From Ophthalmolycus amberensis (lineage: Eukaryota; Chordata; Actinopteri; Perciformes; Zoarcidae): 64,000 bases of DNA. The stretch is taken from the NCBI GenBank assembly GCA_024529925.1, contig JAFEUB010001575.1:26417-90416 (forward strand), written 5' to 3'. Positions within the stretch are counted from its first letter, which is position 1. Every line of letters begins with the position of its first letter. This document shows positions 21,826 through 31,924 of the stretch, piece by piece. Below the pieces are notes generated by a model. The model had not been told where the DNA came from and did no database searches. It saw only the letters and a program-made list of their open reading frames with translations. The position numbers and the translations under genes are program-made.

Positions 21826-24800
21826 CTGAAGAAGAACAGGAAGAGACAAGAACTTTGAGTACTAAACATCCAGGAGGACCTGATTCAGAGACCAGAGGGG
21901 TCCATCGAGGAGGACCTGATTCAGAGACCAGAGGGGTACATCCAGGAGGACCTGATTCAGAGACCAGAGGGGTCCATCCAGGAGGACCTGATTCAGAGAC
22001 CAGAGGGGTCCATCCAGGAGGACCTGATTCAGAGACCAGAGGGGTCCATCCAGGAGGACCTGATTCAGAGACCAGAGGGGTCCATCCAGGAGGACCTGAT
22101 TCAGAGACCAGAGGGGTCCATTCAGGAGGACCTGATTCAGAGACCAGAGGTCTGTTAGACCGGTCTGACGTTTATATTAATATTAGTGCTGGGCAACGGA
22201 TAAAATGTTTAATTGTGATTAATCTCATTGTTATGTCAAAGTTCAATAATGAATTCATAAGTAGTGTATTGAGCACTTTTATTTTGAAGTGCTGCTCTAT
22301 GAACTACAGGTGAATAACATTGTGTGTGAACACTTTAAACACATCAGGTTGTTGTTAGCAGCAGTGTTCTCTTCACACAGCAGCAGTTCTATCTCTTCTA
22401 CATCTGTGCTCAGTGTGTGACTGTGTGTGAAACGTTCCACTGCTGTGAACAGAACAACATGTTTCACACGTTCATCTACATGTGTGTTGAGTCTTCATCA
22501 CAATCAGAGCATGTGATGCAGCTCTACTCTTCATCACTATGATGCTGCTCTACTCTTCATCACTATGATGCAGCTCTACTCTTCATCACTATGATGCTGC
22601 GCTACTCTTCATCACTATGATGCAGCTCTACTCTTCATCACTATGATGCAGCTCTACTCTTCATCACTATGATGCAGCTCTACTCTTCATCACTATGATG
22701 CAGCTCTACTCTTCATCACTATGACCAGCTCTACTCTTCATCACTATGATGCAGCTCTACTCTTCATCACTATGATGCAGCTCTACTCTTCATCACTATG
22801 ATGCAGCTCTACTCTTCATCACTATGATGCAGCTCTACTCTTCATCACTATGATGCAGCTCTAGTCTTCATCACTATGATGCTGAAACTCAGAGGTGATG
22901 AAGGTGATGTCCAGTAGTCTCCAGTGAGAGCAGCAGCTGCTGCTCGTAACGCGTGGCTTTAGTCGTCCTCTCCTTTAACACAACTCGTGTGTTCTTCTGC
23001 TGACGGTGCGTCTTGAGGCTCATACGTGACGTCATTCGTTGAGATCCTAAAGCTGCGTTCACACCAAACGTGACGTGAACGCAGCTTGAGAACGTTCCTC
23101 AGACCGACATCTTCCACAACACTCACCTGCAGTTTGTCTCCACTTCTCTGTAGCATCTGTTAGCTTGTGTTGCTTTAGTTTATCTAAACTTCTCTGTAGC
23201 ATCTGTTAGCTTGTGTTGCTTTAGTTTATCTAAACTTCTCTGTAGCATCTTTTAGCTTGTGTTGCTTTAGTTTATCTAAACTTCTCTGTCGCATCTGTTA
23301 GCTTGTGTTGCTTTAGTTTATCTAAACTTCTCTGCAGCATCTGTTAGCTTGTGTTGCTTTAGTTTATCTAAACTTCTCTGTAGCGTCTGTTAGCTTGTGT
23401 TGCTTTTGTTTATCTAAACTTCTCTGCAGCGTCTGTTAGCTTGTGTTGCTTTAGTTTATCTAAACTTCTCTGCAGCGTCTGTTAGCTTGTGTTGCTTTAG
23501 TTTATCTAAACTTCTCTGCAGCGTCTGTTAGCTTGTGTTGCTTTAGTTTATCTAAACTCCTCCCACACGCTGCACCCACGTAGTCTGAAGACTTCCTCCA
23601 CCGCTGCCAGTGAGCAACGTACTTTACTAATAATCATTTTTTAACGCGCGATAAAATAATTGTCGGTGTTAACGAATTAATGCGTTAACGCGATAACGCG
23701 TTAACCTGCCCAGCACTAATTAATATTCACTATATTATTCAGCGGTATGATGTTGTCTCTCTGTCTCTCTCAGGGGTCTTACCTGCCATCAGGAACAGTA
23801 ATCCAGAGACGTGCTGCGTCAGACTTTCCTCCCAGAAGAACCCGACCGACACAACGATGGTCCCACAGAGCAGGACGGCCGCCGCCATGCCGAGAAACCC
23901 GGCTGTGATGCGCCGCAGGTCTACAGGAGGACGGGACAGGGTGTTATAGAGACCAGGTCCAGGTGCTCCCAGTCTAGTAACAGTCAGGGTGTTATAGAGA
24001 CCAGGTCCAGTGCTCCCAGTCTAGTAACAGTCAGGGTGTTATAGAGACCAGGTCCAGTGCTCCCAGTCTAGTAACAGTCAGGGTGTTATAGAGACCAGGT
24101 CCAGTGCTCCCAGTCTAGTAACAGTCAGGGTGTTATAGAGACCAGGTCCAGTGCTCCCAGTCTAGTAACAGTCAGGGTGTTATAGAGACCAGGTCCAGTG
24201 CTCCCAGTCTAGTAACAGTCAGGGTGTTATAGAGACCAGGTCCAGTGCTCCCAGTCTAGTAACAGTCAGGGTGTTATAGAGACCAGGTCCAGTGCTCCCA
24301 GTCTAGTAACAGTCAGGGTGTTATAGAGACCAGGTCCAGTGCTCCCAGTCTAGTAACAGTCAGGGTGTTATAGAGACCAGGTCCAGTGCTCCCAGTCTAG
24401 TAACAGTCAGGGTGTTAGAGACCAGGTCCAGGTGCTCCCAGTCTAGTAACAGTCAGGGTGTTATAGAGACCAGGTCCAGTGCTCCCAGTCTAGTAACTGT
24501 CAGGGTGTGTTAGAGACCAGGTCCAGTGCTCCCAGTTTAGTAACAGTCAGGGTGTTATAGAGACCAGGTCCAGTGCTCCCAGTCTAGTAACAGTCAGGGT
24601 GTTATAGAGACCAGGTCCAGTGCTCCCAGTTTAGTAACAGTCAGGGTGTTATAGAGACCAGGTCCAGTGCTCCCAGTCTAGTAACTGTCAGGGTGTGTTA
24701 GAGACCAGGTCCAGTGCTCCCAGTCTAGTAACAGTCAGGGTGTCATAGATACACACTGTACTCACGCAGGAGGTGCCACTCGTCCTGTTGGATGGTCCTG

Positions 24801-27800
24801 GTCAGGTTCAGAGGGATGTTCCTCAGTCTGATTGGTTGAGAGAAGTGATATTTCACAGCTGTGCAGCGATCTGCGATACCTGCAGGGAGAAGACAGGTGA
24901 GTACAGGTGAGTACCTGACAGGTGAGTACAGGTGAGTACCTGACAGGTGAGTACAGGTGAGTACCTGACAGGTGAGGACAGGTGAGTACCTGACAGGTGA
25001 GTACTTTAGCTGCAGAAAACCACCTGACCCCCAGTAAGTACTACCTGTGATGAAGCAACAACCCAAAACCAAACCTAAGCAATGCAAGTCATGTATAAAG
25101 GGTGATCTGGAAACTGAACCAAGACCTGGAAACTAACAAGGACCAGGACCAGGAAACTGAACCAGGACCAGGAAACATGGTTGGATCATCTTAGCTGATG
25201 AAAACAGTTTTGCGATGTCATAGTGATGTCATCAGCCTCGTTGTCTCTTGTACAAACTGCTGGTTTGGAATTTAAAAACCACCAGTAGGCTCTCTTCAAA
25301 GGCAGTTTCCAGGTGCATGCTGGGAAATGTAAGACATGTGAAGATTTAACAGTGGAGGAGACGGACTGTAATAATGAAACAACTCTCCTCAGTAAACAAA
25401 CACTGAAATACTTCAGTCACATGTTTAAACCCAGGAAGAGATTACATTTAGTTTGTACCAGTCTCAGGTCAGTCTAAAACCAGTCTCAGGTCAGTCTAAA
25501 ACCAGTCTCAGGTCAGTCTAAAACCAGTCTCAGGTCAGTTTAAAACCAGTCTCAGGTCAGTCTAAAACCAGTCTCAGGTCAGTCTAAAACCAGTCTCAGG
25601 TCAGTCTAAAACCAGTCTCAGGTCAGTCTAAAACCAGTCTCAGGTCAGTTTAAAACCAGTCTCAGGTCAGTCTAAAACCAGTCTCAGGTCAGTCTAAAAC
25701 CAGTCTCAGGTCAGTCTGAAACCAGTCTCAGGTCAGTTTAAAACCAGTCTCAGGTCAGTTTAAAACCAGTCTCAGGTCAGTTTAAAACCAGTCTCAGGTC
25801 AGTCTAAAACCAGTCTCAGGTCAGTTTAAAACCAGTCTCAGGTCAGTCTAAAACCAGTCTCAGGTCAGTTTAAAACCAGTCTCAGGTCAGTCTGAAACCA
25901 GTCTCAGGTCAGTTTAAAACCAGTCTCAGGTCAGTCTGAAACCAGTCTCAGGTCAGTTTAAAACCAGTCTCAGGTCAGTTTAAAACCAGTCTCAGGTCAG
26001 TTTAAAACCAGTCTCAGGTCAGTCTAAAACCAGTCTCAGGTCAGTTTAAAACCAGTCTCAGGTCAGTCTAAAACCAGTCTCAGGTCAGTTTAAAACCAGT
26101 CTCAGGTCAGTCTGAAACCAGTCTCAGGTCAGTTTAAAACCAGTCTCAGGTCAGTTTAAAACCAGTCTCAGGTCAGTTTAAAACCAGTCTCAGGTCAGTT
26201 TAAAACCAGTCTCAGGTCAGTTTAAAACCAGTCTCAGGTCAGTCTAAAACCAGTTTCAGGTCAGTCTAAAACCAGTCTCAGGTCAGTTTAAAACCAGTCT
26301 CAGGTCAGTCTGAAACCAGTCTCAGGTCAGTCTGAAACCAGTCTCAGGTCAGTTTAAAACCAGTCTCAGGTCAGTTTAAAACCAGTCTCAGGTCAGTTTA
26401 AAACCAGTCTCAGGTCAGTTTAAAACCAGTCTCAGGTCAGTTTAAAACCAGTCTCAGGTCAGTTTAAAACCAGTCTCAGGTCAGTTTAAAACCAGTCTCA
26501 GGTCAGTCTAAAACCAGTCTCGGGTCAGTCTGAAACCAGTCTCAGGGTCAATCTGAAACCAGTCTCGGGTCAGTCTGAAACCAGTCTCGGGTCAGTCTGA
26601 AACCAGTCTCGGGTCAGTCTAAAACCAGTCTCGGGTCAGTTTAAAACCAGTCTCGGGTCAGTTTAAAACCAGTCTCGGGTCAGTTTAAAACCAGTCTCGG
26701 GTCAGTCTAAAACCAGTCTCGGGTCAGTCTAAAACCAGTCTCGGGTCAGTTTAAAACCAGTCTCGGGTCAGTTTAAAACCAGTCTCAGGTCAGTCTAAAA
26801 CCAGTCTCAGGTCAGTTTAAAACCAGTCTCAGGTCAGTTTAAAACCAGTCTCAGGTCAGTCTAAAACCAGTCTCAGGTCAGTTTAAAACCAGTCTCAGGT
26901 CAGTCTGAAACCAGTCTCAGGTCAGTTTAAAACCAGTCTCAGGTCAGTTTAAAACCAGTCTCAGGTCAGTTTAAAACCAGTCTCAGGTCAGTTTAAAACC
27001 AGTCTCAGGTCAGTTTAAAACCAGTTTCAGGTCAGTCTAAAACCAGTTTCAGGTCAGTCTAAAACCAGTCTCAGGTCAGTTTAAAACCAGTCTCAGGTCA
27101 GTCTAAAACCAGTCTCAGGTCAGTTTAAAACCAGTCTCAGGTCAGTCTGAAACCAGTCTCAGGTCAGTCTGAAACCAGTCTCAGGTCAGTTTAAAACCAG
27201 TCTCAGGTCAGTTTAAAACCAGTCTCAGGTCAGTCTAAAACCAGTCTCAGGTCAGTCTGAAAACCAGTCTCAGGTCAGTCTGAAAACCAGTCTCAGGTCA
27301 GTTTAAAACCAGTCTCAGGTCAGTTTAAAACCAGTCTCAGGTCAGTTTAAAACCAGTCTCAGGTCAGTTTAAAACCAGTCTCAGGTCAGTTTAAAACCAG
27401 TCTCAGGTCAGTCTAAAACCAGTCTCAGGTCAGTTTAAAACCAGTCTCAGGTCAGTCTGAAACCAGTCTCAGGTCAGTTTAAAACCAGTCTCAGGTCAGT
27501 CTGAAACCAGTCTCAGGTCAGTCTGAAACCAGTCTCAGGTCAGTTTAAAACCAGTCTCAGGTCAGTCAAAAACCAGTCTAAAACCAGTCTCAGGTCAGTT
27601 TAAAACCAGTCTCAGGTCAGTCTGAAACCAGTCTCAGGTCAGTTTAAAACCAGTCTCGGGTCAGTTTAAAACCAGCCTCGGGTCAGTCTGAAACCAGTCT
27701 CGGGTCAGTCTAAAACCAGTCTCGGGTCAGTCTAAAACCAGTCTCGGGTCAGTCTAAAACCAGTCTCGGGTCAGTCTAAAACCAGTCTCGGGTCAGTCTA

Positions 27801-29105
27801 AAACCAGTCTCGGGTCAGTTTAAAACCAGTCTCAGGTCAGTCTGAAACCAGTCTCAGGTCAGTCTGAAACCAGTCTCAGGTCAGTCTGAAACCAGTCTCG
27901 GGTCAGTCTGAAACCAGTCTCGGGTCAGTTTAAAACCAGTCTCGGGTCAGTCTAAAACCAGTCTCGGGTCAATCTGAAACCAGTCTCGGGTCAGTCTGAA
28001 ACCAGTCTCGGGTCAGTCTGAAACCAGTCTCGGGTCAGTCTAAAACCAGTCTCGGGTCAGTTTAAAACCAGTCTCGGGTCAGTTTAAAACCAGTCTCGGG
28101 TCAGTTTAAAACCAGTCTCAGGTCAGTCTAAAACCAGTCTCAGGTCAGTCTAAAACCAGTCTCAGGTCAGTCTAAAACCAGTCTCAGGTCAGTCTGAAAC
28201 CAGTCTCAGGTGAGTTTAAAACCAGTCTCAGGTCAGTTTAAAACCAGTCTCGGGTCAGTCTGAAAGCAGTCTCGGGTCAGTCTGAAAGCAGTCTCTGGTC
28301 AGTCTGAAAGCAGTCTCGGGTCAGTCTGAAAGCAGTCTCTGGTCAGTCTGAAAGCAGTCTCGGGTCAGTTTGAAAGCAGTCTCGGGTCAGTTTAAAACCA
28401 GTCTCGGGTCAGTTTAAAACCAGTCTCGGGTCAGTCTAAAACCAGGAAACTAACAAGGACCTGGAAAAAACTGTCTCAGGTTTAAGAAAAGAGTGAAATT
28501 ATTTTCAAAATAAGTCATTCACAGGAAACTACTTGTCAGGTTTTCGTCTGAACATCTCTGATAAAAAAAAATATTTAAAGGGAGAAACATTGATTAGTCG
28601 ACAAAATCGCAAGATATATAAATACATATGTGTATGTATGTGTGTGTGTGTGTGTGTTACCATCGTATATATACTGTATATGTGTATATATGTATATCTG
28701 ACCCCTCTCGATGAGCTTATCGATGTCCGTGTCCAGGCCCCTGAAGTAACACTTCCTCCACAGCCCGGAGTGACTGGAGAACAGCGGCCTCCCGCACTCC
28801 GTCTCCAGGATGCCCATCCCGAGGATGGCCCTCCAGTTCTCCAGCAGCTCCTCCTCTCTGCTGCCCACATGAATCGGCTTCATCAGCGACACGTCCCGCT
28901 GCCGGGCTCCGCCGCTGCCGGTGTCCACCAGCGGCAGGTGGTAGATGGGCATCTCCCGGTTCTTCTGGTCGTTGGACTCGGATCCGTTGCGGTCGCAGTT
29001 GCTCTTGTGTCTGCGGGTGTCGGTCTCGTACCAGTGGTCGGTGGAGATGGCGGTGACCAGCAGCACCATGGACAGCGCTCCGAGCGCGAGGCTCACCACG
29101 GACAC
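21584..29105 (-). CDS. tmem178: TMEM178 (TMEM178A-like) ER four-span membrane protein, four exons
   Basis: Exons at 29105-28703, 24879-24766, 23920-23783 and 21825-21584 join in frame to about 298 codons ending KIARESSV, close to the length of human TMEM178A (297). Diagnostic segments: TAISTDHWYETDTRRHK after the first membrane span, DQKNREMP, CGRPLFSSHSGLWRKCYF, YHFSQPIRLRNIPLNLTRTI, LRRITAGFLGM, SVGFFWEESLTQH and GYGWSLCCAWASLGL. These match TMEM178A rather than TMEM178B. The family is claudin-like; mammalian TMEM178 sits in the ER and restrains calcium-NFATc1 signalling in osteoclasts. The start codon is unresolved: the open frame begins at a GTG, and a TGA lies two codons upstream. It is head to head with MAP4K3, as in human. 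Confidence 0.93.
21870..22150. repeat. 36-bp minisatellite, TMEM178 intron 3
   Basis: About eight units of aggaggacctgattcagaga followed by ccagaggggtccatcc. The antisense open frame over it is an artefact. Confidence 0.94.
22520..22880. repeat. 26-bp minisatellite inside the hAT-like element
   Basis: About 13 units of tctactcttcatcactatga followed by tgcagc. Confidence 0.95.
23144..23560. repeat. 46-bp minisatellite inside the hAT-like element
   Basis: Nine units starting ttctctgtagcatctgttag and ending tttatctaaac. The 46-bp spacing is exact between adjacent units. Confidence 0.95.
23783..23920 (-). CDS. tmem178: TMEM178 exon 3
   Basis: 138 nt, phase 1 in and out. Encodes LRRITAGFLGMAAAVLLCG, then SVGFFWEESLTQHVSGLLF. 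Acceptor cctgtag, donor gtaaga. Confidence 0.94.
23939..24745. repeat. 47-bp minisatellite, TMEM178 intron 2
   Basis: About 17 units of gtgttatagagaccaggtcc, agtgctcccagtctagtaac and agtcagg, with occasional indels. Confidence 0.95.
24766..24879 (-). CDS. tmem178: TMEM178 exon 2
   Basis: 114 nt. Encodes IADRCTAVKYHFSQPIRLRN through IQQDEWHLL; the split codon at the 3' border restores His as in WHLLHLRR. Acceptor ccctgcag, donor gtgagt. Confidence 0.95.
24895..25000. repeat. Short repeat of donor-like words
   Basis: acaggtgagtacctg repeated with a shorter acaggtgagt form. On the plus strand each unit is a perfect 5' splice-site consensus; the gene runs on the minus strand. Confidence 0.88.
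25001..25440. other. TMEM178 intron 1, non-repetitive part
   Basis: Unique-looking sequence, apart from three aaactgaaccaggaccagg words at 25110-25180. No exon seen. Confidence 0.5.
25455..28445. repeat. 21-bp minisatellite, TMEM178 intron 1 (about 3 kb)
   Basis: About 140 units of aaaccagtctcaggtcagt plus ct, tt or tg. Blocks of ctcaggtcag and ctcgggtcag units alternate (the cggg form clusters at 26520-26780, 27650-27830, 27890-28110 and after 28240), which points to block-wise amplification. Every unit carries RGGTCA on the plus strand. Confidence 0.97.
28610..28700. repeat. TA/TG-rich microsatellite
   Basis: (TATG)n, (TG)n and TATATA stretches just beyond the donor of TMEM178 exon 1. Confidence 0.85.
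28703..29105 (-). CDS. tmem178: TMEM178 exon 1 (5' end unresolved)
   Basis: From the GTG at 29105 it reads VSVVSLALGALSMVLLVTAI, a hydrophobic first span, then STDHWYETD. By alignment with human TMEM178A about seven N-terminal residues should precede. An ATG at 29130-29128 followed by QSARPVT lies in a frame one base off. The in-frame upstream codon pair is TGA CAG. A one-base length difference at the gg of acaggtg would join them. Donor gtcaga at 28702. Confidence 0.85.
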
Positions 29106-29360
29106 CTGTCACCGGCCGCGCGCTCTGCATGACGACGGGGACATGGACCGAGCCGGTACCGGAGGAGGTCCCGTTCCTGGTCCCGTTGCTGGTTCCGTTA
29201 CTGGTTACCATCGTATTCTTCTGCTGCCATCCTCGCGCCCGTCAGCCCGCTCCCCGTTTGCCCTCGAGAGAGAGAGCGCGTTGTCATGCCGACTGACGGA
29301 CCGTCAGAGAGCGATGCGTCAAGCTGGAGTCAGTTACCACACATCGGGACCGGAAGTTTA
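29106..29360 (-). promoter_or_regulatory. TMEM178 5' leader and promoter side (inferred)
   Basis: CpG-rich sequence upstream of the TMEM178 reading frame, with a gagagagagagcgcg tract. No TATA box is evident. The extent is a guess from base composition. Confidence 0.35.
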
Positions 29361-29494
29361 CTGAAGCAGCCTTCAGAATAAAAGCTCTACTACCTTCAGT
29401 ACAGAGAGGAATCCAAGATCAGTCTGTGATTCTGTAGAACGGAATCCCTCATCTCTGTTCAGCTCTTCATCACCACCATCATCTTCTTCACCAT

Positions 29495-30056
29495 GAGGAA
29501 GGCCAGCAGCATGCTGGGATGTCCACTGGATACTGTGGAGGTGGTGGGAGACAGGAGGATGATGGCGAAGCTCTCATCCCTGATGAGCCACGCCTCCCAC
29601 CCCATGCAGGACACTCTGGCAGCTCTGCACAGCTCCATCAGTCACCGGCTGATTCACCCCCGGTGTCTGAGGGAGAGGTACCGCAAGTCCTTTCTCCCCG
29701 CTGCTGTCAGGCTGCACAACAAACTGCTCTCTCGGTAGACCACTAACACACTGAACACTTGAACACGAACACTTCTGAACACTTTAATTCATTCACCTGG
29801 TGCAATATCTAATCCGTGCAATATCCAATACGTTTAAGTATTATCTTATATTTTTATTCCGTCTGTATATTCTGTATATACTGGTATATTCAATATTCTT
29901 CTTTACTGTCTTATTTTATTACTGTTTTACTGTTTGCTGCTTAGTTTATTATATTACTTGATTTTTATCTTTATTTTATTTACTTGTGAGCAATGCTGCT
30001 GTAATCCTGTAATTTCCCCACTGAGGGACTAATAAAGGATTATCTTATCTTATCTT
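29495..30056 (+). mobile_element. 3' fragment of a Rex1-like LINE inside a CAT-rich array
   Basis: Matches the last 80 or so codons and 3' UTR of the LINE at 37443-40921 (KASSMLGCPLDTVEVVGD, SHRLIHPRCLRERYRKS, then ctgagggactaataaagg and a ttatcttatctt tail). CAT/CTT repeat lies on both sides: about 25 bp on the left (29467-29494) and 315 bp on the right. Confidence 0.9.
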
Positions 30057-30372
30057 ACCATCATCACTACCATCATCTTCTTCACCATCATCACCACCAT
30101 CATCTTCACCACCATCATCACCACCATCATCATCACCATCATCTTCTTCACCATCATCATCACCATCATCACCACCATCATCATCACCATCATCACCACC
30201 ATCATCATCTTCTTCACCATCATCACCACCATCATCATCACCACCATCATCACCACCATCATCTTCATCATCATCACCATCATCTTCATCATCATCATCA
30301 CCACCATCATCTTCATCATCATCACCATCTTCGTCACCACCATCTTCATCATCACCACCATCTTCATCATCA
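30057..30372. repeat. CAT/CAC/CTT compound triplet repeat
   Basis: accatcatc, accaccatc and atcttcttc words for about 315 bp. The Met/Val-rich minus-strand frame over it is an artefact. Confidence 0.95.
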
Positions 30373-30584
30373 GAACTGTTTTGTTAATGTTGCCCATATA
30401 AGGAGTGTGACGTGGTGGAATGTGCATAACATTAAACGATCAACACAGTGCAAAATACAAGACATGATTTAACAATAGAAGCATGGAGAAACTGACCTTC
30501 AAAATAAAAGCATTAATGTCACCTTTAGGACAGCTTACTGGCCCACAACTCGCCAAGAATTCACCGGACATCACAGCCTATAGC
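30373..30584. other. Non-repetitive spacer
   Basis: Short unique-looking stretch between the triplet repeat and the inverted-repeat element. Nothing recognised. Confidence 0.4.
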
Positions 30585-31388
30585 ATAAACATGGCACAAA
30601 AAGTAAGGACATTAGTGTTTGGTAGATTATTTCTCTGTTGTAACCATGCTTCTTGTCTATAAATGTTATCCCGTTGGAAAGCCTGTTTATTTACCTTTCA
30701 AACGGTGACACATTCATAAGGAACATGCATTTGTGGGATGAGCAGCACAGCTGAGTATGTGGGTTGCGCCCATGAAGAATTTGCCAAATCTTCTCTGCCA
30801 AACAGCTTATTCTGCTGTTGACTCTTGTTTGGTGGATTGGTTGTTTGAAGTCTGAAGAAACAAGACATATCGGCCACTACAGCCTGGCTCCTCCTCCTCA
30901 CGCTGGTCACCAGCCTGGCTCCTCCTCCTCATGCTGGTCACCAGCCTGGCTCCTCCTCCTCACGCTGGTCACCAGCCTGGCTCCTCCTCCTCACGCTGGT
31001 CACCAGCCTGGCTCCTCCTCCTCATGCTGGTCACCAGCCTGCTCACACACTGCTGTGGTTGTGTTGGTCACTCTGGCAGGAACATGTGTTCTGGGTTGAG
31101 GTCAGGACTGCTGCAGAGCGTTCCATCCTCTCCTCTCCCACATTCTGCAGGTCGCCTGATGAACCGCTCTGTTGGCATCGGCAGAGAAGAATTGGCAAAT
31201 CTTCCATGGGCGTAACCCACATACTCCGCTCTGCTGCTCATCCCACAAATGCATGTTCCTTATGTGACCATTTAAAAGGTAAATAAACAGGCTTTCCAAC
31301 GGGATAAGATTTACTGCCAAGAAGCATTGTTACAACAGAGAAATAATCTACCAAACACTCATGTCCTTACTTTCTGTGCTATGTTTAT
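30585..31388. mobile_element. Element with about 210-bp terminal inverted repeats
   Basis: Left arm 30585-30801 is the reverse complement of right arm 31179-31388 with few mismatches. Shared words include gttatcccgttggaaagcct against its complement near 31300, and gaacatgcatttgtgggatg. The middle holds a five-unit 31-bp repeat (30882-31042). No transposase is present. This is a non-autonomous DNA element of foldback type; the superfamily cannot be assigned by eye. Confidence 0.82.
30882..31042. repeat. 31-bp repeat inside the inverted-repeat element
   Basis: Five copies of ctggctcctcctcctcacgc followed by tggtcaccagc. Confidence 0.93.
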
Positions 31389-31924
31389 AAAAAGACCGTA
31401 TGTTCGGTAAAAACAGAACAGATTTTAATGTGATGGTCCGTCAACAAATCAAGTTAAAGATTGAACCCACAATGCATCGCGTTTGCACAAACCAGATCCT
31501 GTAAAAAAACATGAAAGTATCCCTGCTTGAAGAATGACATAATTGAGTGAGATGAAGATCATTATTATTATTATTGTGCCGGTGTGAACACGTGACGGTT
31601 GATTGAAATCAGCTTTGCATCAACATCAAAAACTTTTTTTTTTCTTGCAAGTTTCATCACTGAGTCTTATTCTGAAATAAGAAACCGGAAGTGCCGATGT
31701 GACAAGTCAAATAAGTTATTGGTGGCTCTGAGCTGGGTGTGGACTCTGTCCCTCCTTCTGTCCAAGTCTCTCTCTGCTCACTCACACCAACGCGTATTAA
31801 TGTTGATATATAAATATATATAAATATATGTATACATACAAAGAGAGATGATGGTGAAATGTTTCAAGAATAAACAATCACTGATGTCATTAAATCTCTC
31901 AATCCTTTTCTGCAACAAGAATCA
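31389..31924. other. Intergenic spacer
   Basis: Unique-looking AT-rich sequence with a short ATT run and a TA-rich stretch near 31800. No gene recognised. Confidence 0.4.

Larger units (their letters stand above)
22184..23718. mobile_element. hAT-like non-autonomous element with perfect 8-bp target duplication
   Basis: Left end tagtgctgggcaacgg and right end ...ctgcccagcacta are inverted repeats. The 8 bases ATTAATAT occur directly before (22176-22183) and directly after (23719-23726), the target-site duplication length of hAT transposons. The 1.5-kb interior has no transposase frame but carries two private minisatellites (22520-22880 and 23144-23560). Subterminal taacgcgttaacctgcccag is shared with the smaller element at 8309-8739. 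It makes up most of TMEM178 intron 3. Confidence 0.88.

Noticed and set aside
23939..24745. CRISPR-like direct repeats
   Set aside because: Units are contiguous 47-bp tandem copies without unique spacers, in a vertebrate intron.
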